Assembly: GCF_029852145.1 (NCBI RefSeq)
Contig: NC_079974.1
Span: forward strand, 12,339,041-12,403,040
Length of the DNA: 64,000 bases
Direction of reading: 5' to 3'
Origin: Microplitis mediator
Lineage: Eukaryota; Arthropoda; Insecta; Hymenoptera; Braconidae
A model generated the notes under the pieces. It saw nothing but the letters and a program-made list of their open reading frames with translations, did no database searches and was not told the DNA's origin. Shown in pieces: positions 11,375 to 21,974 of this stretch. How positions within the stretch are numbered: the first letter of the stretch is position 1; the number at the start of each line of letters is the position of its first letter. A program made the translations under genes and the position numbers.

Positions 11375-12785
11375 TGCTATGTCCGCCGCTTAATTTTTAA
11401 TTATTTATCTGGGATTACTCCCTTTGGTAGCGATAGAAATTTTTGGACAAGCGGGTTGGAGGGTGCGGACAACAATAAAGAATACGAGGAAGAAATATCT
11501 TCCTATAATTTATTATTTATAGTAGATGTTTTCGAAAATTAGGAACTCAAACGTCTCCGAAGAGACTGGTGCTCTTGTTTAAGCCAAAAGTATTTTATGA
11601 TGGATAGAGAAATTGGTTCTTCACCTACCTTTCAATGTAACTTCTTCTAGTACGGCAGATTTTACCCCTCCAGAACGTTGCAGCTCGCTTGACCTTCCTC
11701 CTAGGATTTGGGTTGAGTGGGCGCGGCTGGGTTATAGGATAAGACCTTATGTACTACTCTCGAATGAAACCGCAAGGTTGGAGTGATGAACTTTGTCTTT
11801 ATGTTGATGGTTCAAAATACAACGTTTTTTTTACTAAACGTCACTTACTCACTCTAGTTTTCACAACTTTATATTATAGGATTATTTATCCTTAACAGAT
11901 ATTTTATTAAGATTTTAATTTATATTTAATGCGTCCTTTTACACACCCGAAAAGTGATTTTATGCGCAAATTAACTCGGCACGAGATGGAATCGCAAATT
12001 CACGTGATTTGCGTCACTGGTTCGATCGTACCGGATGGTTTTTAAAATCCGACAAATATTGTACTAGACGCACGATTACTACGGTTGCGTCAGATTGAAT
12101 TTTTAGATCAATATTTGAGGTTTTTTAATAATAATTTGAATTCAATTACTGATTATTCAACGCCGAAGCGGATTCCTGCAATAATTGGATACAAAAGATT
12201 TTAGTTTTAAATGCCTTACTGATTATTCTACGCCTAGGGCGGATTCCTGCAGTAAGGTTAGTGAAATTCACGATCTTTGACTATTTCTTATTGATTATTT
12301 GACGCCGTAGCGGATTCCTGCAATAAGAATTAGTCTAGATAAATTAAGAAGTGCCTTATTGATTATTCAACGGCGAAACGGATTCCTGCAATAAGGTTTA
12401 GGTTGAAAATATTAAAAATCCTCTTGTTGACTTTTCAACGCCTAGGGCGGATTCCTGCAATAAGAGTGCACGGAATTTTGACGTTCGAATCTTCGCGGAC
12501 CGTAAGTTTTAAGAACCGTCTAGCCCTGAGCTATGGGTGCTTAGGCTTTTTATAAACTTTGCTTGGCAATTAGATGGGGAATTTTTAATTATCGTCGTTG
12601 GTGGAAAGTGACGACAGTTTATTGTTTATTCGTTAAACTTATTGCAGGTGTCTTGCCACTATTCTTTGCCGCATAAAAAAGGTGAAAAAGCTGACGCTGC
12701 GTTTTCGCGCGCTATGCAAAGAGGAGCTCACAAATAATTATTTTAAGTAATTATTAAAATAAAAAAAAATTGTTTGGACATAACA
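11375..12785 (+). mobile_element. Solo LTR, 1411 bp, ATGG target duplication, with hairpin array
   Basis: Starts TGCTATGTCCGCC and ends GGACATAACA, resembling the ends of the solo LTR at 4399-5888. It is flanked by ATGG at 11371-11374 and 12786-12789. It lies just upstream of the broken transposase, between it and the start of the divergent BEN gene. No coding capacity; an ORF at 11168-11542 crosses the boundary and is spurious. It contains the five-hairpin array at 12143-12466. Confidence 0.75.
12143..12466 (+). repeat. Five hairpins at ~70 bp spacing with compensatory stem changes
   Basis: Copies at 12143-12187, 12214-12257, 12286-12328, 12354-12396 and 12421-12466. Each has an outer stem, a conserved asymmetric internal loop (GATTATT-like on the left, GGATTCCTG on the right) and, in most copies, a short CGC/GCG inner stem (disrupted in copy 4). 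Outer stems differ yet still pair: CAATTA/TAATTG; CCTTACTG/CAGTAAGG; TCTTATTG/CAATAAGA; CCTTATTG/CAATAAGG; CTCTTGTTG/CAATAAGAG (one G-U). Loops are CGAA, TAG or CGTA where the inner stem forms. Sequence between copies is not conserved. Confidence 0.75.
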
Positions 12786-13280
12786 ATGGTTATATGTAAA
12801 TAGAACTTTCTTCTGTTAAATATTTCGTTCAGCTGGTACACTGATGGCGTTCCAGTGTTTAAATCTTCTAAAATTAGTATGACACCTTTTTTTTGACTAT
12901 TAATGAATTGCCATTTCACGTGCGAAAATTACGAGAAAATAGTTTGCTGCTAGGATTATGGTTTGGCAAATCAAAAGCAAACTCTAATCTATTTATGAGT
13001 AAATTTCAAAATCAATTCACTGAATTAGCTGAAGGAGTCGACATAACATTGCTAAATAAATCCTATCATATAGTTCGAGGTATTTTGATTTCAGGAACAG
13101 CTGATACGCTAGCAAAATCTGATTTCTTGAATTTTGAAAAATTCAATTGTTTATTTGGATGTATGACGTGTTGTATCGAAGGTCACAATACTGAAACCGA
13201 AAACGGATCGACTCGTGTTTACCCATACGAAGAACGAATGGTAATGAGAACATCAGCTAATTGCATCCCTCGCGGATTCG

Positions 13281-13515
13281 GAGTTACTGTAAAATCACAG
13301 TGAAATCAATTTTACCGTGAGTTTACTATGTATTGACGGTAATTTCATAGTGAATTCACAGTCATTTTGTGCCATTTCGTCACTGTGGTTCTGTAGTAAT
13401 TTTACAGTAATTTTATGGTAGTTCCATTGTGATTTCACTTGTGATTCTTTCGTAGGCTTACGATTAATTTACCATAGTTTCATGATAATCTTACTGTCGA
13501 TGAACTATCGATTTA
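13281..13515. repeat. Subterminal short repeats, left (continuing at 16495-16780)
   Basis: Many degenerate 8-12 bp units combining TTCAC, CACAGT, TACTGTGA and CATGGT in both orientations. The run is interrupted by the BEL/Pao insertion and resumes at about 16495-16780. Such clusters near DNA-transposon ends often bind transposase; that role here is inference. Confidence 0.65.
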
Positions 13516-13525
13516 TGGTAACCGA

Positions 13526-15361
13526 CAATCTTTGGACCGATTCATCAATCACGCTCACGTGGATACACTCGCACCCGTCTCGCTGGAAAGACTTTGTCAG
13601 GAATAGGGTGTCATTTATTCAAGAACTAATTCCAGATGGCCACTGGAAGTTTGTCCCTGGCACTGACAATCCAGCAGATTGTGCAACTCGAGGCTTGACA
13701 ACCAGTCAGCTTAAAACTCATCAACTATGGTGGTCTGGCCCATCATGGTTGCTCGAAGACTCGCCGTCCTGGCCAACCAGTCCTATTCATAAAGATGCAG
13801 ATACTCACCTGGAAGAACGTCCAGTCAAATCACTCTATGTTTTGGCTCAACCACTCAACTCGTCTCGGACGCTAATGGAACGTCCAATCCCACTGTTGCG
13901 CATGCTCAGAGTTACAGCAATTTGTGGGAGGGTACGCGACATGATCAAACGCATACCACACTCGACTCTTGCTCGTCCACTCACATCAACTGAAATCAAC
14001 CTCGCACTCCAGTTCTGCATCAAGGAAACTCAACGTATTCATTTCTACTCTGAACTCCAATTACTCGCAAAACAGGCATCATGGCCAAAGGATCACCCAT
14101 TTGCTCGGTTGGTGGCTTATCAAGACACCGATGGCATCATCCAAGTAGGGGGGAGATTGGAAAATGCTCCAAACTCAGATCAACAGAAGCATCCTGCAAT
14201 TCTACCTCGTGATGCTGCTCTAACTCGACTCGTCATCTCTGATGCCCATCAGTGTACCATGCATGGTGGTACTCAACTCACACTCGCTCATACTCGACTC
14301 CGATACTGGATCATTGGTGGACGTCAACCAGTACGTTCACACATACTCAAATGTCTCGTCTGTGCTCGTCATCGAGGTGTTCGGGCTCAGCAATTAATGG
14401 GACAACTCCCAACTCAACGTGTCACCCCAGCGCCACCATTTTCTCACACTGGAGTCGATTACGCTGGTCCAGTATCAATCAAATCATGGAAAGGTCGAGG
14501 ATCCAGGATATACAAGGGCTGGATCTGTGTGTTTGTCTGTCTGACCACATCAGCAGTTTACGTCGACCTTGTCAGCGACTACTCATCATCAGGATTATAG
14601 CAGCTCTCCGACGGTTTATTCACCGTCGAGGGATATGTACAGCACTCTACAGCGACTGTGGAACGACATTCCAAGGCGCGTACTCTGAACTCAAGCGGCT
14701 CTTCACTCAAGGCACTCAAGAATCTCATGCTCTACTCGATTGGGCCACTGTGCATCAAATCATATGGCACTTCAATCCTCCTGCTGCTCCCCATATGGGT
14801 GGTAAATGGGAAGCCGCAGTGAAATCGGTGAAACATCACCTGACTCGCACACTCGGAGAGTCAGCCTTCACGTTTGAAGAACTTACGACTCTTCTAACGC
14901 AAGTGGAGGGGATTCTGAACTCGAGACCATTGGAGGCTCTATCAGACGATCCTCAGGATCCTTCATCGCTCACTCCAGGTCATTTTCTCATTGGGAGACC
15001 AATCGTTGCGATCCCTGAATCTTCACTCATGGATACAGAAGTATCAAGACTCTCTTGCTGGCAGTTCATTCAGCAACGTGTCCAGCATTTTTGGAATCAC
15101 TGGTCCACCAGCTATATTCAACGTCATCTGGCTCGAACCAAGTGGCATCATGCTCGCAACGACATTAAACTCGGCTCACTCGTCCTTCTTACTGATGAAC
15201 GAACTCCACCAACTCGATGGCCACTCGCGAAAGTGACCGCACTCCATCCAGGGAAGGACAACCTAACTCGAGTGGTAACCATTCAAACAGCCACTGGTAC
15301 TCTCACTCGTCCAATTGCCAAGCTCGCATTCTTACCACTGGCTCCAGAACCAGATGCCTAA
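13526..15361 (+). pseudogene. BEL/Pao retrotransposon pol, C-terminal part
   Basis: 5'-truncated pol beginning in the RNase H region (LWTDSSITLTWIHSHPSRW, then PADCATRG). It is followed by the integrase zinc-binding segment (HQCTMHGG, then KCLVCARHRG), the integrase core (FSHTGVDYAGPV; YSDCGTTFQGA; MGGKWEAAVKSVKHHL) and a C-terminal DUF5641-like tail ending near LAFLPLAP. The frame shifts at about 14596 (one base lost after SSSG), splitting it into two overlapping ORFs. The integrase would insert the cDNA; this copy cannot, as gag, protease and RT are missing. The LTR at 15439 lies just downstream. BEL/Pao assignment rests on the integrase + DUF5641 pattern and is fairly secure. Confidence 0.85.
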
Positions 15362-15438
15362 CTCAATGGCACTCTACTCATCAATCATCAGGTACTCAAG
15401 ATCATAATCAGCAACTCTGTTCCTGATGGCGGGCGGAA

Positions 15439-16453
15439 TGTTGCGTAAATATCAAATGTTCGCGCCAGAACATTTGATAACTCGACGCTCTACCATACCA
15501 GAGGTGCTGCTATCGACGCGCCCTCTGATACATGGAATTTCAACTCGATAGCCAGCTACGCGGCAACTGGCATTATTCTACAACACTTGTGATAGAACAC
15601 CACGTGCTACCAGTTTTTATTGTAATTCAATTTCATCGTGTTAATTACTCTACATTATCAAGTACATCATTCTTATTGTAACTCGCTGATTCACCATGTA
15701 TTTGTTATCATCTATATTCTTCAATTATATCTGTTTTTTCATATATAAACTCTGTGCTCATTGCTGTGGTGACCGCGTGTTAAACTAACGTGCGGGCTAT
15801 ATCTATTCACATACTCGCCATCATGTGACTTTGCAGCCACAAATAAGTATTCAATTTACAATTTACTTTATTACTCATCGCTTAATATTTACTCGTACTC
15901 GATGTCAACTGGTGTGACTGATGTCATCATTCAGTCATCCAGTCATACTTAATCTCAAAAATCAATATCAAATTTTATTTGTGACTGCAAAGTAATTATT
16001 ATAGGTTCAGACTCGGCTCGTTACGCTTCTTATATTTTTTCTCTTTTTACTCATACTCTGTGTCGCGAATTAAGATTAATTGTGACTAAAATTTATACTC
16101 GAACTGTTGATGATAGTTGTAAATCATTAAGTGTTAATAATTTATTCCTTATTGCGCTCTTTTGTGTAAATTAATTCACGTGTATGGTGCCGTGTAAATT
16201 TATAAACTCGTATTCATTAAACTCAACAAACTCGATCTTCAACTACGCTCTATGTATATAATATAATGTTCATGTGTACGGTGCCATGCAATTTATATTA
16301 ACTAAATTCAACTCAAATGCACTCGAATAATGTTTAAGAAGTGCTCCGATATAAACTCGTGATCGACTCTTGTACTCTGGCTATTATCTGTGATTTATTT
16401 TTATTAAATATGGACAATACACCAAATAAGTGAATTTTTATTTCTTTCACCAT
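15439..16453 (+). repeat. 3' LTR of the BEL/Pao remnant
   Basis: Begins TGTTGCGTAAATATC directly after a purine-rich tract (GGCGGGCGGAA, 15428-15438). It spans roughly 1 kb and ends near TTTCTTTCACCA, with the host element's subterminal repeats resuming soon after. No 5' LTR is present, so the right boundary is approximate. Confidence 0.6.
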
Positions 16454-17009
16454 CCCGATCCAGCAAACTAAATATTTAATGTAGTTTTTAAGTTAATATT
16501 TTACATTATGGTAACACTGAGGCTTTATCATGAATTTGCAGTAAGTTTATCGTGGTTTCACTAAGAATTCACTATGATTCCATAGTAATCGGATGGTGTT
16601 AACTCTGCGGCTTCACAATAGTTTCACAGTCAGTTCATAGTGGTTTTACCATGATTTTACTGTAATCCCATGGAGACCTAGTAGTATTAGCACTGTGACT
16701 CTATGATATTTTCACAGCAAATTATTAGTGTTTTCTCCATGATTTAACTCTACTTTGATAGTGATCTGATACGGTACATCTATCATTAATCCAATTTCAA
16801 AATCAAAATTTGAATTTTTAATGTCATTAATCGATAGAAATGGAATTAAAAAAAAAATAATATCAATTATTTCATCAATGCTCCTATAATTATTTGTAAG
16901 TTTAGCAAATATTTGGGCACATATGTATTTTATTTATTATAAATTCAGCTATTGTAGGAATTTCCGAGCGAAACTTTATCTGTATTTATCTAATTTAGCT
17001 AATTTTATA

Positions 17010-18465
17010 CACTAATGCAAAAAGTTAAAGGAGTAGGAAAATTTTATAAATTTTTCAGTGATTTTTGGAAGGCTGTAACTTGGTGAAAAATGATCGTATC
17101 GAGATTTTAGAAAAAGGCTTTTGTAGCTTGAAATCTCTAGTTTTGGTGCATTTTTTTCAAAATTTTTTTAAAGCTCCGGTTATTGCGCAAACATGAGAAA
17201 TACCGCGAGAAAAAAAATTTCCAAATTTTTTTTTTTTTTCCGAAGAGCCCACGGACCGCGGAACAATTCTTTCAACTAAACGAATGCATAGCTCGTTTAG
17301 CAAATATATTCAGCTTAATGTACCCCCAAGACCGCTGTGAATTTTTAAATTGATACATCGAACCGTTTTTTGGGAATTATCGATCAAAGTTTTGCTAAAC
17401 AATTAAAGGAGCAAGTTTTGTTCCTTTAATTGTGTAATCATAATCAAATTGAAAAAATGATTTTTTTTTTACTTTTCTCAAATTTTTGCATTGGTGACTC
17501 AGCAAATGCGAAGAAATGACAAAAAAAAGAAAAAATTTCCAAAAAATGTAAAAAAAAAAAAAATTTACAACACAAAAAAAAAGTTTCAATTTTTTTTTTT
17601 TTAGATTTTTTGGAAATTTTTTATTTTTTTTGTCATTTCTTCGCATTTGCTGAGTCACCAATGCAAAAATTTGAGAAAAGTAAAAAAAAAATCATTTTTT
17701 CATTTTGATTATGATTACACAATTAAAGGAACAAAACTTGCTCCTTTAATTGTTTAGCAAAACTTTGATCGATGATTCCTAAAAAACGGTTTGATGGATC
17801 AATTTAAAAATTTACAGGGGTCTTGGGGGTACATTAAGCTAAAAAAGTCCCGGGCAACATTATTTTTTTTATCGATATTTGCAGAGTAGCGGTTGATTTA
17901 CTAAAAAACCAAAAAAAGTCATTTTTTTGTACTTATTTCTAATGGATGTTAAAAATAAAAAAATTTTTTTTTTCCCAAAAAATGATGACAGGGTCTTGTA
18001 GGGAATTAATTCAAGTTTTCAACGCCGCCCTTTAACTTTCTGTGCGATCATTGGTACCTGAAATATCGATGATCAAAGCCAAAAGAATCATTTTCTGTTC
18101 GATGGCTGATATCTCTGCGACAAAACGTCCTACAAGGTTAAACAAAAAACCAAATTAAAGCTGAATAAATTTGCTAAACGAGCTATGCATTCATTTAGTT
18201 AAAAGAAGTTTTCCGCGGTCCGTGGGCTCTTCGAAAAAAAAAAAAAAAATTTGGAAATTTTTTGTCTCGCGGTATTTCTCTTGTTTGCGCAATAACCGGA
18301 GCTTTCAAAAAATTTTGAAAAAAATGCACCAAAACTAGAGATTTCAAGCTACAAAATGCTCTTTCTAAAATCTCGATACGATTATTTTTCACCAAGTTAC
18401 AGCCTTCCAAAAATCACTAAAAAATTTATAAAATTTTCCTACTCCTTTAATTTTTTGCATTAGTG
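17010..18465. mobile_element. Palindromic TA-flanked element with inner palindrome
   Basis: Ends CACTAATGCAAAAA and TTTTTGCATTAGTG, flanked by TA (17008-17009, 18466-18467). The outer ~300 bp arms match in reverse complement. An inner palindrome at about 17311-17842 is nearly perfect and contains a mirrored poly-A/T core, followed by ~320 bp without a partner. Minus-strand ORFs here (17395-17661, 18195-18410) are low-complexity artefacts of the palindrome. A Tc1/mariner-derived fold-back MITE is likely. Confidence 0.75.
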
Positions 18466-18833
18466 TAGAAGCCTAAGACGTTAAAATTCTTCAGAATTAT
18501 GGAAAAAAAAAAAATAAATAAATAAAAAAATTGAATAACTTTTTTTTCAAAACTGTATAAATTGAATTTAAACTATTGCAAAAAATAAAGAGAACATCAT
18601 TTAGATTAATATTTCAACAGTAAATAGTTATTATTTATTATAATTCAAAATAAAATATTCTTAAATTGAGAAAACTTGATGATTTACAAATGAAGGCAAA
18701 TTTTTTTTTTTATAAATATCGAATTTTTTTAATTTTATAGTATTCAATAAAATAATTTTTCTTATAGATTAGTTTTGAGTATATATAGTATTGAATAGCA
18801 TGAAGTAACAGATTAAATACTTAGTTCCAAATG

Positions 18834-19018
18834 CGTGTGGTGGCCGAGCGGGCTAAAGTACATGGCTTAAGCTGCTCTCAATCGAAGGGTCGGCAGTTCG
18901 AGTCCCATCATACGTTGAAAAAAATTAAAATTCCTTCTTTACCGAGGGTAAAAAAATAGCATTTAATTCTCCAGAGGAATTACATGAAGTCGTACAAAGA
19001 AATAATAAATAATTTTTT
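18834..19018 (+). mobile_element. tRNA-derived SINE (candidate)
   Basis: A tRNA-like head at 18834-18914 contains an A-box-like TGGCCGAGCGGGCTAAAG and a B-box-like GTTCGAGTCC, with a pairable acceptor (CGTGTGGT / ATCATACG). The anticodon and T stems pair poorly, so it is not a working tRNA. A ~100 bp tail ends in an A/T-rich run. The head most resembles a Leu/Ser-type tRNA. Confidence 0.55.
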
Positions 19019-19179
19019 TAAACAAGAAAAATCATTTACTGAAAAACCAAGATTAGGATTATTGTCGCTATTATAATATTATTATTAATTTTATTATTAT
19101 TATCTTTGAATCAATAAATATAGAATCTTAATATTGCCCCTAAATCTCGATGAAAACTAAGTAGATCCAGGATTAAGTG

Positions 19180-19586
19180 ATTAAGAAATCACAGTAATAT
19201 TACTGTCAACTCACAGCGATATTATTGTAATTTAACGAAGAATCTATAGTAAGACTGCTGTGAAATCACTATATGATGACGGTATTATTACCGAGAAAGC
19301 ATGACTGAAACACTGCAGATCCAGGATAAACTGATAGTGAAATCACTGTAAATACACAGTAATACCACTGTCAACTTACAGCTATACTACTGTAAATTAA
19401 CTGTAATGCTATTATGATTCTACTATGAATCAATGGTGAAATCATCATAAAATTACTATCGGATGGTAATAAAATCAAGTGAGCAAATGGCACAAAATCA
19501 CAGTGATTTCACTGTCATTTCACCATGGGTTCACTATCTTTCCACTATGATCTCACCGAAATTTCACCATGATTTCGAAGTAAGTT
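19180..19586. repeat. Subterminal short repeats, right
   Basis: The same degenerate units as the left side (for example aaatcacagtgatttcactg near 19494), mirroring the left end. An apparent reading frame through it from 19463 into the transposase is accidental; true transposase homology resumes at 19601. Confidence 0.65.
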
Positions 19587-20956
19587 CGAATCCGCGAGGG
19601 ATCAACTGGGCCCAAACAGCAACTGAAGAAAATCCCATTTTTGGAGTCAAGGGTCCTACTGCTCTTGCCAATTACATGCCAGATTTTATCGGAGGACTAG
19701 CAATTGACAGGATGCATTGTGTAGACGGAGGCATAATTAAAAAAATGTTGACACTTTTTTTCGATTCTCAGTATCGCGATGAAGGTTTTTCATTGTATCA
19801 TATGATTGAAACTGTTGATGCACGTTTGATGACAATCAAACCAACAAAATTTATTCATCGTATGACTCGCTCTATCGAAGAAGTAGTCCATTGGAAGGCA
19901 TCCGAACTTAGAATATGGGCATTTTATTATTCACTTCCAGTATTAGAAGGAATTTTGAGGCCAGATTTATTTGAAGATTATCAATTTTTGATTCTTGGAT
20001 GTGCAATTCTCAGTTTCAATGAGATAACAACTGCTTTGATTGAGGTTGCAGAAGACTTTTTAAATAAATTCACTAGAGACTTTGAACGTTTGTATGGATT
20101 AAGACATTGCTCCATTAACATTCACCAAGTACTCCATTTACCTGATTGCGTGCGTAGACTTGGTCCTTTATGGTCTACTTCATGCTTCGAGTATGAAAAT
20201 CTAAACGGTCTTACCTTGAGAGCAATTCATGGAACCAACCATTTTGATTCTCAAGTGGCAAAGTCTCACGTTAGGAATATTAGAAAAATAAAATACATGG
20301 AAGGCTTACCGGATGGAGATATTTTGGACTTCTGTTTAAATAAGAAAAAACAGGTTAAAATAATTGAACAAATTAAACCGAGTACTTATGGCGTAGGAAC
20401 ATATAAATATTTAGATCTAATACCACCTAACCTTCTGGAAATGTTAAACCAAGAACACGTCGGCAATATAACAAAGATACTCCAATATTTTAGGATGTTG
20501 AAAAACAAAAATTTATACGTTACGAACATGTATCCAAAAAATTTACAAACAAGATCAGATGGAATTTACTACTCAATGGATAATAGTTCATACTTGGGAT
20601 TAATTGAGTACTTCATAAAAGTTCAATCTTGCAATTGTAGACGACAATTATGTGGATGTCACGGAACACACTACGCAATTACGCAACAAGTTATTACCGA
20701 AAAATTATTCGCAGTAAGTGGTGATAATTTTACTTTCAATACCCTTGGATTTTTACATAAATGTTCTGCTACACCAAGGTATTGCTTAGTTCCCATTACA
20801 AATATAAATTCTGTCTGTATAGTCATAAATTTCGAAGAAAAATGTACTTTGGTTTGCCTTTCAATAACCACGAACTGGAATGACCAGTTTAATTATTTAA
20901 TTTTGTTATAAATATGAATTTTTAACAATTTCGAGTTCAGGTCATGACTTAACGCT

Positions 20957-21970
20957 AGTCTAGCTACGGATCCAAATTCAGCATCATCGTTACCATCGGG
21001 TATACAAAATGCATTAGCATCTGGACGATCGTTTGTGATACCATCTGACGGCAAAGAATCAATGACCGCCGATCCGACACGACCAATTCCACTTTATTGC
21101 CCACCATGTGGCATAAGATTTTCATCAGCCAGTACTTTAGAAGCTCATCGCACTTTTTATTGTGCTCATCGACCGTGAGCAGAAGAGGACAACGTTAATG
21201 ACGATGATGAATATAAATATAGTAAATACGACGTACGTAAAGCATACGCATGTCCACACTGTTCATACAGCGCTGACAAAAAAGTATCGCTAAATCGTCA
21301 TATGTGAATGCACGTAGCATCACCAGTAGCACCACCACCATCTATACCCCCGATACCACCTGCATCGACTTCTCTTGATTTGAGTATCAGAAGATCTCCG
21401 GTGTTACATCAAGATGAAAAAGAAAATCGAGTAACAACAGCACCTTCATCATTACCACCATCGAGTACTAGTCCACAGTCACAAGGTAGTACAAGTCCAC
21501 GTACGAGATCTCTGGCTATTCAAACTTCTGGTTCTGCAACAGCAACACCAACAGTACCCCCTACGGAATTGGCACTTAGACTTGCTGAATTACCACCACC
21601 TCTGGTACATGGAGTACTAGTTAAACAAAGTATTTTAAGGTGTTAAGAATGCAATATTTTTTTTTGCCGTCATGAAAATTTTGTAGTTATGAAAAACATT
21701 ATTGTCAAGCGAGAGAAAATACTGTTAGCAGTCCACCACCTTCTGATACACCGTTACCACCATTAGTTCAGTTGATCTGTGCGGCTTGCGGGATCAAGTT
21801 CGCTTGAATGGATAATCTCGTCGTTCATCAAGCTTTCTACGGTCAAAAAAAACGAGTCTCAGAAGCATACGCGCTGTCCTAAATGCAAGATTCGTTATAA
21901 TAAATTTACAGTTATGTGTAAAATAGCGACTCCACACATTTTTCAAAACGAAAAATATTTCAAAGTCGTT
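20957..21970 (+). pseudogene. FOG/U-shaped-like zinc-finger gene fragment inside the transposon
   Basis: Conceptual translation gives, in order: a FOG-type C-x2-C-x12-H-x4-C finger (starts YCPPCGIRF, 21095), a C2H2 finger (YACPHCSYSADKK, 21245), a Ser/Thr/Pro-rich linker (21308-21590), a damaged third finger after LVHGVLVKQSILRC, and a fourth CCHC finger (ICAACGIKFA, ~21775) whose last Cys is Gly. A CPKCKIRY segment follows in another frame near 21870. In-frame stops occur at 21176, 21305, 21644 and 21805, and there is a frameshift near 21690. Two of the stops look like CGA-to-TGA changes. FOG/U-shaped proteins are GATA-factor cofactors in animal nuclei. The fragment lies between the transposase stop and the right inverted flank, with no intron visible. 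Family recognition is from finger spacing and order; orthology is not proven. Confidence 0.65.
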
Positions 21971-21974
21971 TAAT

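Larger units (their letters stand above)
13267..19600. mobile_element. 6.3 kb non-autonomous element with CCCTCGCGGATTCG ends and subterminal repeats
   Basis: Inverted ends CCCTCGCGGATTCG (13267-13280) and CGAATCCGCGAGGG (19587-19600), flanked by AT on each side. Removing it plus one AT restores the frame of the interrupted transposase (TGC ATC AAC TGG). Inside each end lie ~200-400 bp of degenerate short repeats of the type TTTCACTGTGATTTCAC. No own transposase was found. The interior holds later insertions: a BEL/Pao remnant (13526-16453), a palindromic element (17010-18465) and a SINE (18834-19018). Superfamily unknown. Confidence 0.8.
12810..20911 (+). pseudogene. DUF4218/Tnp2-like transposase of the large element, interrupted
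   Basis: Coding homology runs from about 12810 to 13266 and resumes at 19601 to the stop at 20911. The start of the core reads TDGVPVFKSS, matching IDGTPLFKSS in the transposase at 37998-41637. Shared downstream landmarks are RVYPYEERMV, the D-x-M-H-C motif (DRMHCVDGGI), the E-L-x-x-W segment (ASELRIWAFYYSLPVLEG) and GPLWSTSCFEYENLNG. Damage: one T missing in the T-run at 12887-12894, a 6.3 kb insertion at 13267-19600, and loss of the N-terminal part. Excising the insertion with one AT leaves the frame open. The protein family is related to Tnp2/CMC (CACTA-Mirage-Chapaev) transposases; exact superfamily placement is uncertain. Confidence 0.75.

Noticed and set aside
11168..11542. 124-codon plus-strand ORF
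   Set aside because: It lies antisense to the first exon of the broken BEN gene and crosses the solo-LTR boundary at 11375.
18834..18914. A functional tRNA gene
   Set aside because: A and B boxes are present but the anticodon and T stems do not pair well and a SINE-like tail follows.
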